The translations under genes were made by a program, and so were the position numbers. 64,000 bases of DNA from Heterobilharzia americana (Eukaryota > Platyhelminthes > Trematoda > Strigeidida > Schistosomatidae), in the NCBI GenBank assembly GCA_944470555.2, contig OX104127.1, forward strand, positions 93,582,708 through 93,646,707, given 5' to 3'. Under the pieces are notes generated by a model that saw only the letters and a list, made by a program, of their open reading frames with translations, was not told where the DNA came from and did not search any database. This document shows, piece after piece, positions 63,181-64,000 of this stretch (the first letter of the stretch is position 1; each line of letters opens with the position of its first letter).

Positions 63181-63337
63181 GCACGTCTTGAACTCTTCTG
63201 CTCGCCACAACTAAACAAATTACCATTTAGGCAACATTGAGGCATCCGTATAGAATCCCATATGCCAACACAGGTCGAACATTTCGATCCAATAAAACAA
63301 CAGAGAATGACGAGTAATTAGCAATAGTTATTTGACT
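63181..63337 (+). repeat. Sm-alpha-like SINE fragment at the unit 2/unit 3 junction
   Basis: Same fragment as 56042-56206 but about 5% different, including a short deletion near 63316. Its presence at both junctions shows that it belongs to the duplicated unit. Confidence 0.65.
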
Positions 63338-64000
63338 ATTGCCTCTCAAAAAACTGTCATCTAAATACTTTTAATTGTCCTTCATAACATCCTCACTACC
63401 TCGTCTCCAGGTAGGTAATATTTAGTTTTACTTCTCATCCTATAGATTATAAGCGAATCCAGAGATTGTGATGGAACAAACCAGATCTATTTCGCTCCTC
63501 AACCCCCTTTCCTCTTGCATTATTTAAACTGGTCAAGAGAAACAAATGCATGAAATTCTTGACATTGTCCAAATGTTTGTGATAAACAAGTGATTCCTCT
63601 TGTTCAACTAGAAACTCAAATATTTCTTTGAAATATTAAGTTAGTTTTCACCACGAACTGACACCAGTTGGAGGAGAATTGTAAACCTGGGAGCACTGGA
63701 CAGCCACTTCGTCCCATTACGAGTCTCCTCAGCAGTGCACAACCATGACCTCACACCGTCAGTGATCGGACCAAGAACCTTCAGGTTCCATGACCATCCC
63801 GTTACCATTGAGTCAATGGGTTGGAATCCAATGTTCCATATTTTCAACTTCTGTCAGTTCACGATATGGAGAGATCGTCACCGAATTTCATCATTGAGTA
63901 TATATCCTCACGACCACCATATTTTCCCTACTGGTCACGACTTCTCTTTGAGACTTCAGGAATCACCAGTCGAATCTAGTCACCAATGTGCACTAGTCCA
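63338..64000 (+). repeat. Tandem segmental duplication, unit 3 (start only)
   Basis: Aligns with 48773-49415 and carries the segment that unit 2 lacks. It holds the first part of the family B copy (63653 onward). The window ends inside the unit, so the array continues to the right for an unknown distance. Confidence 0.9.

Larger units (their letters stand above)
56207..63337 (+). repeat. Tandem segmental duplication, unit 2 (7,131 bp)
   Basis: Same content and order as unit 1. It lacks 296 bp at 56676-56680, where ...CCCGTTACCACTGTCTATCC joins sequence that in unit 1 is 49240 and 49541. Differences from unit 1 in the body are few (for example GATAGAGAG/GATAGATAG at 50270/57409). Both ends are more divergent. 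Confidence 0.95.

Noticed and set aside
1..64000. CRISPR array, operons or bacterial genes
   Set aside because: No regularly spaced short repeats and no closely packed same-strand frames; the content is typical of a eukaryotic, repeat-rich genome.
1..64000. Spliced-leader RNA gene, as found in schistosomes
   Set aside because: I looked for the leader sequence and saw no convincing match on either strand.

Overview
The window looks like AT-rich nuclear DNA of a parasitic flatworm, most likely a blood fluke (Schistosoma or a close relative). The evidence is the repeat content: tRNA-derived SINEs ending in hammerhead-ribozyme cores (Sm-alpha-like), RTE/SR2-type LINEs, a Penelope-like element, Ty3/Gypsy fragments, and a fast-evolving rhodopsin-like GPCR of flatworm type. 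The species cannot be told from sequence alone. There are no bacterial features such as operons or ribosome binding sites.

Layout. Bases 1-19,900 are gene-poor; they hold tRNA-like SINE pieces, a Gypsy reverse-transcriptase scrap (5.5 kb), a short SINE fragment with a clear target-site duplication (10.5 kb) and a head-to-head SINE pair with two decayed hammerheads (12.4-12.8 kb). Bases 19,900-22,350 hold a decayed Penelope-like element, with RT on + and a GIY-YIG piece on -. Bases 22,916-26,201 hold a nearly complete but dead RTE-type LINE on the minus strand, bounded by a 14-bp target-site duplication. Bases 28.2-33.1 kb and 36.7-37.7 kb hold further SINE clusters, fold-back repeats and a small unrecognised repeat family. 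Bases 39.6-42.3 kb hold a second RTE copy (+) with an internal deletion.

The only likely host protein gene is an intronless GPCR on the minus strand at 43,121-45,940. It is laid out across three frames that can be joined at three places, each lacking one base. It has seven membrane segments, a long third intracellular loop and an unusually long Asn/Thr/His-rich tail.

From 48,773 to the end lies a direct tandem duplication of about 7.13 kb: unit 1 48,773-56,206, unit 2 56,207-63,337, and the start of unit 3 from 63,338. The unit bodies are almost identical, with differences concentrated at the unit ends, and unit 2 lacks 296 bp present in units 1 and 3. Each full unit carries a dead Gypsy RT fragment, a tRNA-like element with inverted ends and several SINE copies; no functional gene was recognised in it. 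The main themes are SINEs that repeatedly occur as inverted pairs, hammerhead cores in all stages of decay, and a recent segmental duplication.
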